The notes beneath the pieces are model-generated. The model made no database searches. It was given only the letters and a program-made list of their open reading frames with translations, and was not told the DNA's origin. DNA of 64,000 nt from Cepaea nemoralis (lineage: Eukaryota > Mollusca > Gastropoda > Stylommatophora > Helicidae), in the NCBI GenBank assembly GCA_014155875.1, contig JACEFZ010028322.1, positions 1 to 64,000 of the forward strand. Reading direction: 5' to 3'. Shown one piece after another: positions 62,761-64,000 of the stretch. The position numbers and the translations under genes were made by a program. Each line of letters starts with the position of its first letter. Position 1 is the stretch's first letter.

Positions 62761-64000
62761 TTCTCACTTCTGTGTGTTGTTGGAAAAGTATTTGCCAGAA
62801 TTGTTCTGCGCAGACTTCAAGTCCTAGGAGATCAGTCTACCCCGAATCACAGTGGGCTTTCGATAGAACCGGTCTACCATTGATATGACATTCTCATTGC
62901 GACAAATGCAAGAAAAATGCCGTGAACAGAATCAACCACTGTTTATTGCCTTCATCGACCTCACAAAGGCATTTGATTTGGTCTGTCGTGAGGGTCTGTT
63001 CAAGGCACTAAAGAAGATTGGCTGCCCACCAACTCTTCTGTCCATTGTGGAATCGTTCCACACAGGCATGAAGGGTATAATCAAGTTTGATGGTGCAAGT
63101 TTGAAATCAAGAGTGGAGTTAAGCAAGGTTGTATACTAGCACCCACCCTTTTTGAGATATACTTTTCACTTCTACTGAAATATGCCTTTCGTGATCAGGA
63201 TGGTGGTATATACATTCACTCACGCTCAGATGGCGGCCTCTACAATGTTCAGAGATTGAAGGCTAAGACCAAAATTAGGAGGGTACTGATCAGAGAGTTG
63301 CTTTTTGCAGATGATACTGCAGTTACGACCCACTCTGAGGAAGAATTGCAATGTCTACTATCTGCATTCTCCAATGCTTGTTCTGAATTTGGTTTAACAA
63401 TTAGCAAAAAGAAGACACAGATTATGTCACAAGGTGCACATGGGGTACCATCAATCTTTATTGACGACACTGAACTAGAGATTGTAGACCATTTTACATA
63501 TCTAGGATCAGTGGTAAATAGCAAATTATCCCTAGATCAGGAAATCAACATCCGGATTGGTGAGGCAGCAACAACAATGAACAGGTTAAGAAAAAGAGTC
63601 TCGGAGAACAGGAAGCTTACTGCCAAAACAAAAGTCCTTGTCTATCAAGCCTGTGTCCTTAGTACTCTTCTTTATGGCAGTGAATCCTGGACAACTTACT
63701 CACACCAAGAGAAACATTTAAACAGCTTTCATATGTGGTGACTGCGAAGAATTCTTGGTATTAAGTGGCAAGACAAAATCACAAATACTGAAGTATTGGA
63801 AAGATCAGGTTGTGTGACGGTTTATTCCATGCTCAGTCTTCGTAGACTTAGATGGATAGGACATCTTAGGAGGATGGATGATGGTAGAATACCAAAGGAC
63901 ATCTTTTTTGGTGAATTACAGATGGGTAAGAGATCTCAGGGTCGGCCTCTACTACGATACAAAGATGTGTGTAAGCGGGACATGATTGATACAGGCATTG
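62760..64000 (+). mobile_element. LINE reverse transcriptase copy, plus strand, continues past the window
   Basis: RT motifs in order: FIAFIDLTKAFDLVCREG, then after a frameshift near 63105 SGVKQGCILAPTLFEIYF, ELLFADDTAVTTHSEEEL, FTYLGSVVNSK, LLYGSESWTTY. A stop at 63739 interrupts FHMW; the frame resumes with LRRILGIKWQDKITNTE, LRWIGHLRRMDDGRIPKD, RPLLRYKDVCKRDM. The region before 62880 has further frame breaks. A defective copy, of a different family from its neighbour at 59515. Confidence 0.85.

Overview
The window is animal nuclear DNA: short exons with consensus GT/AG splice sites, long introns, several families of decayed non-LTR retrotransposons, and an exceptional load of minisatellites. 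Two genes can be read with confidence, both on the minus strand. The gene repertoire (an invertebrate-style deoxynucleoside kinase and an Eph receptor) and some dispersed repeats suggest an invertebrate, possibly a lophotrochozoan such as a mollusc. That placement is inference from memory; no search was run.

Gene 1 (about 91-17660, minus) is a deoxynucleoside kinase of the dNK/TK2 family. Seven phase-compatible exons carry the P-loop, the catalytic EEPV segment, the ERS motif and the arginine-rich LID. A 30-bp exon at 17631-17660 is a plausible start. The 3' end lies beyond position 1. Gene 2 (29631-59202, minus) is the C-terminal half of an Eph receptor tyrosine kinase. Twelve exons (1512 nt, 503 codons plus stop) run from the end of a fibronectin III domain through the transmembrane segment, juxtamembrane tyrosines, kinase domain and a split SAM domain to the stop codon. 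Ligand-binding exons would lie beyond position 64000.

Nearly everything else is repeat. About 30 tandem arrays with units of 15-81 bp fill the introns and the intergenic space. The largest is a roughly 7.4-kb array of a 42-bp unit at 3185-10560. The very long open frames across these arrays are artefacts of repeats lacking stop codons and are not called as genes. LINE reverse-transcriptase copies lie at 41064-43360 and 59515-62370 (minus) and 62760-64000 (plus), with older fragments near 46480 and 52240-53330. A Penelope-type GIY-YIG endonuclease fragment lies at 16930-17340. Several tRNA-like SINE heads are present, and two copies of a 140-bp element have clear target-site duplications.

The most unusual feature is that several minisatellites are built from splice sites. 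Array units contain the last or first bases of an exon together with the adjoining 5' or 3' splice signal, so a real splice site is followed or preceded by a series of near-identical decoys. This is clear at 47192 (donor), 33977 (acceptor), 12449 (donor) and 54797 (acceptor). It is visible in altered form at 1287 and as a single duplication at 50205. A second point of interest is a pair of compensating one-base indels in the Eph kinase exon at 40152-40178 that replaces the conserved DVWSYG segment.
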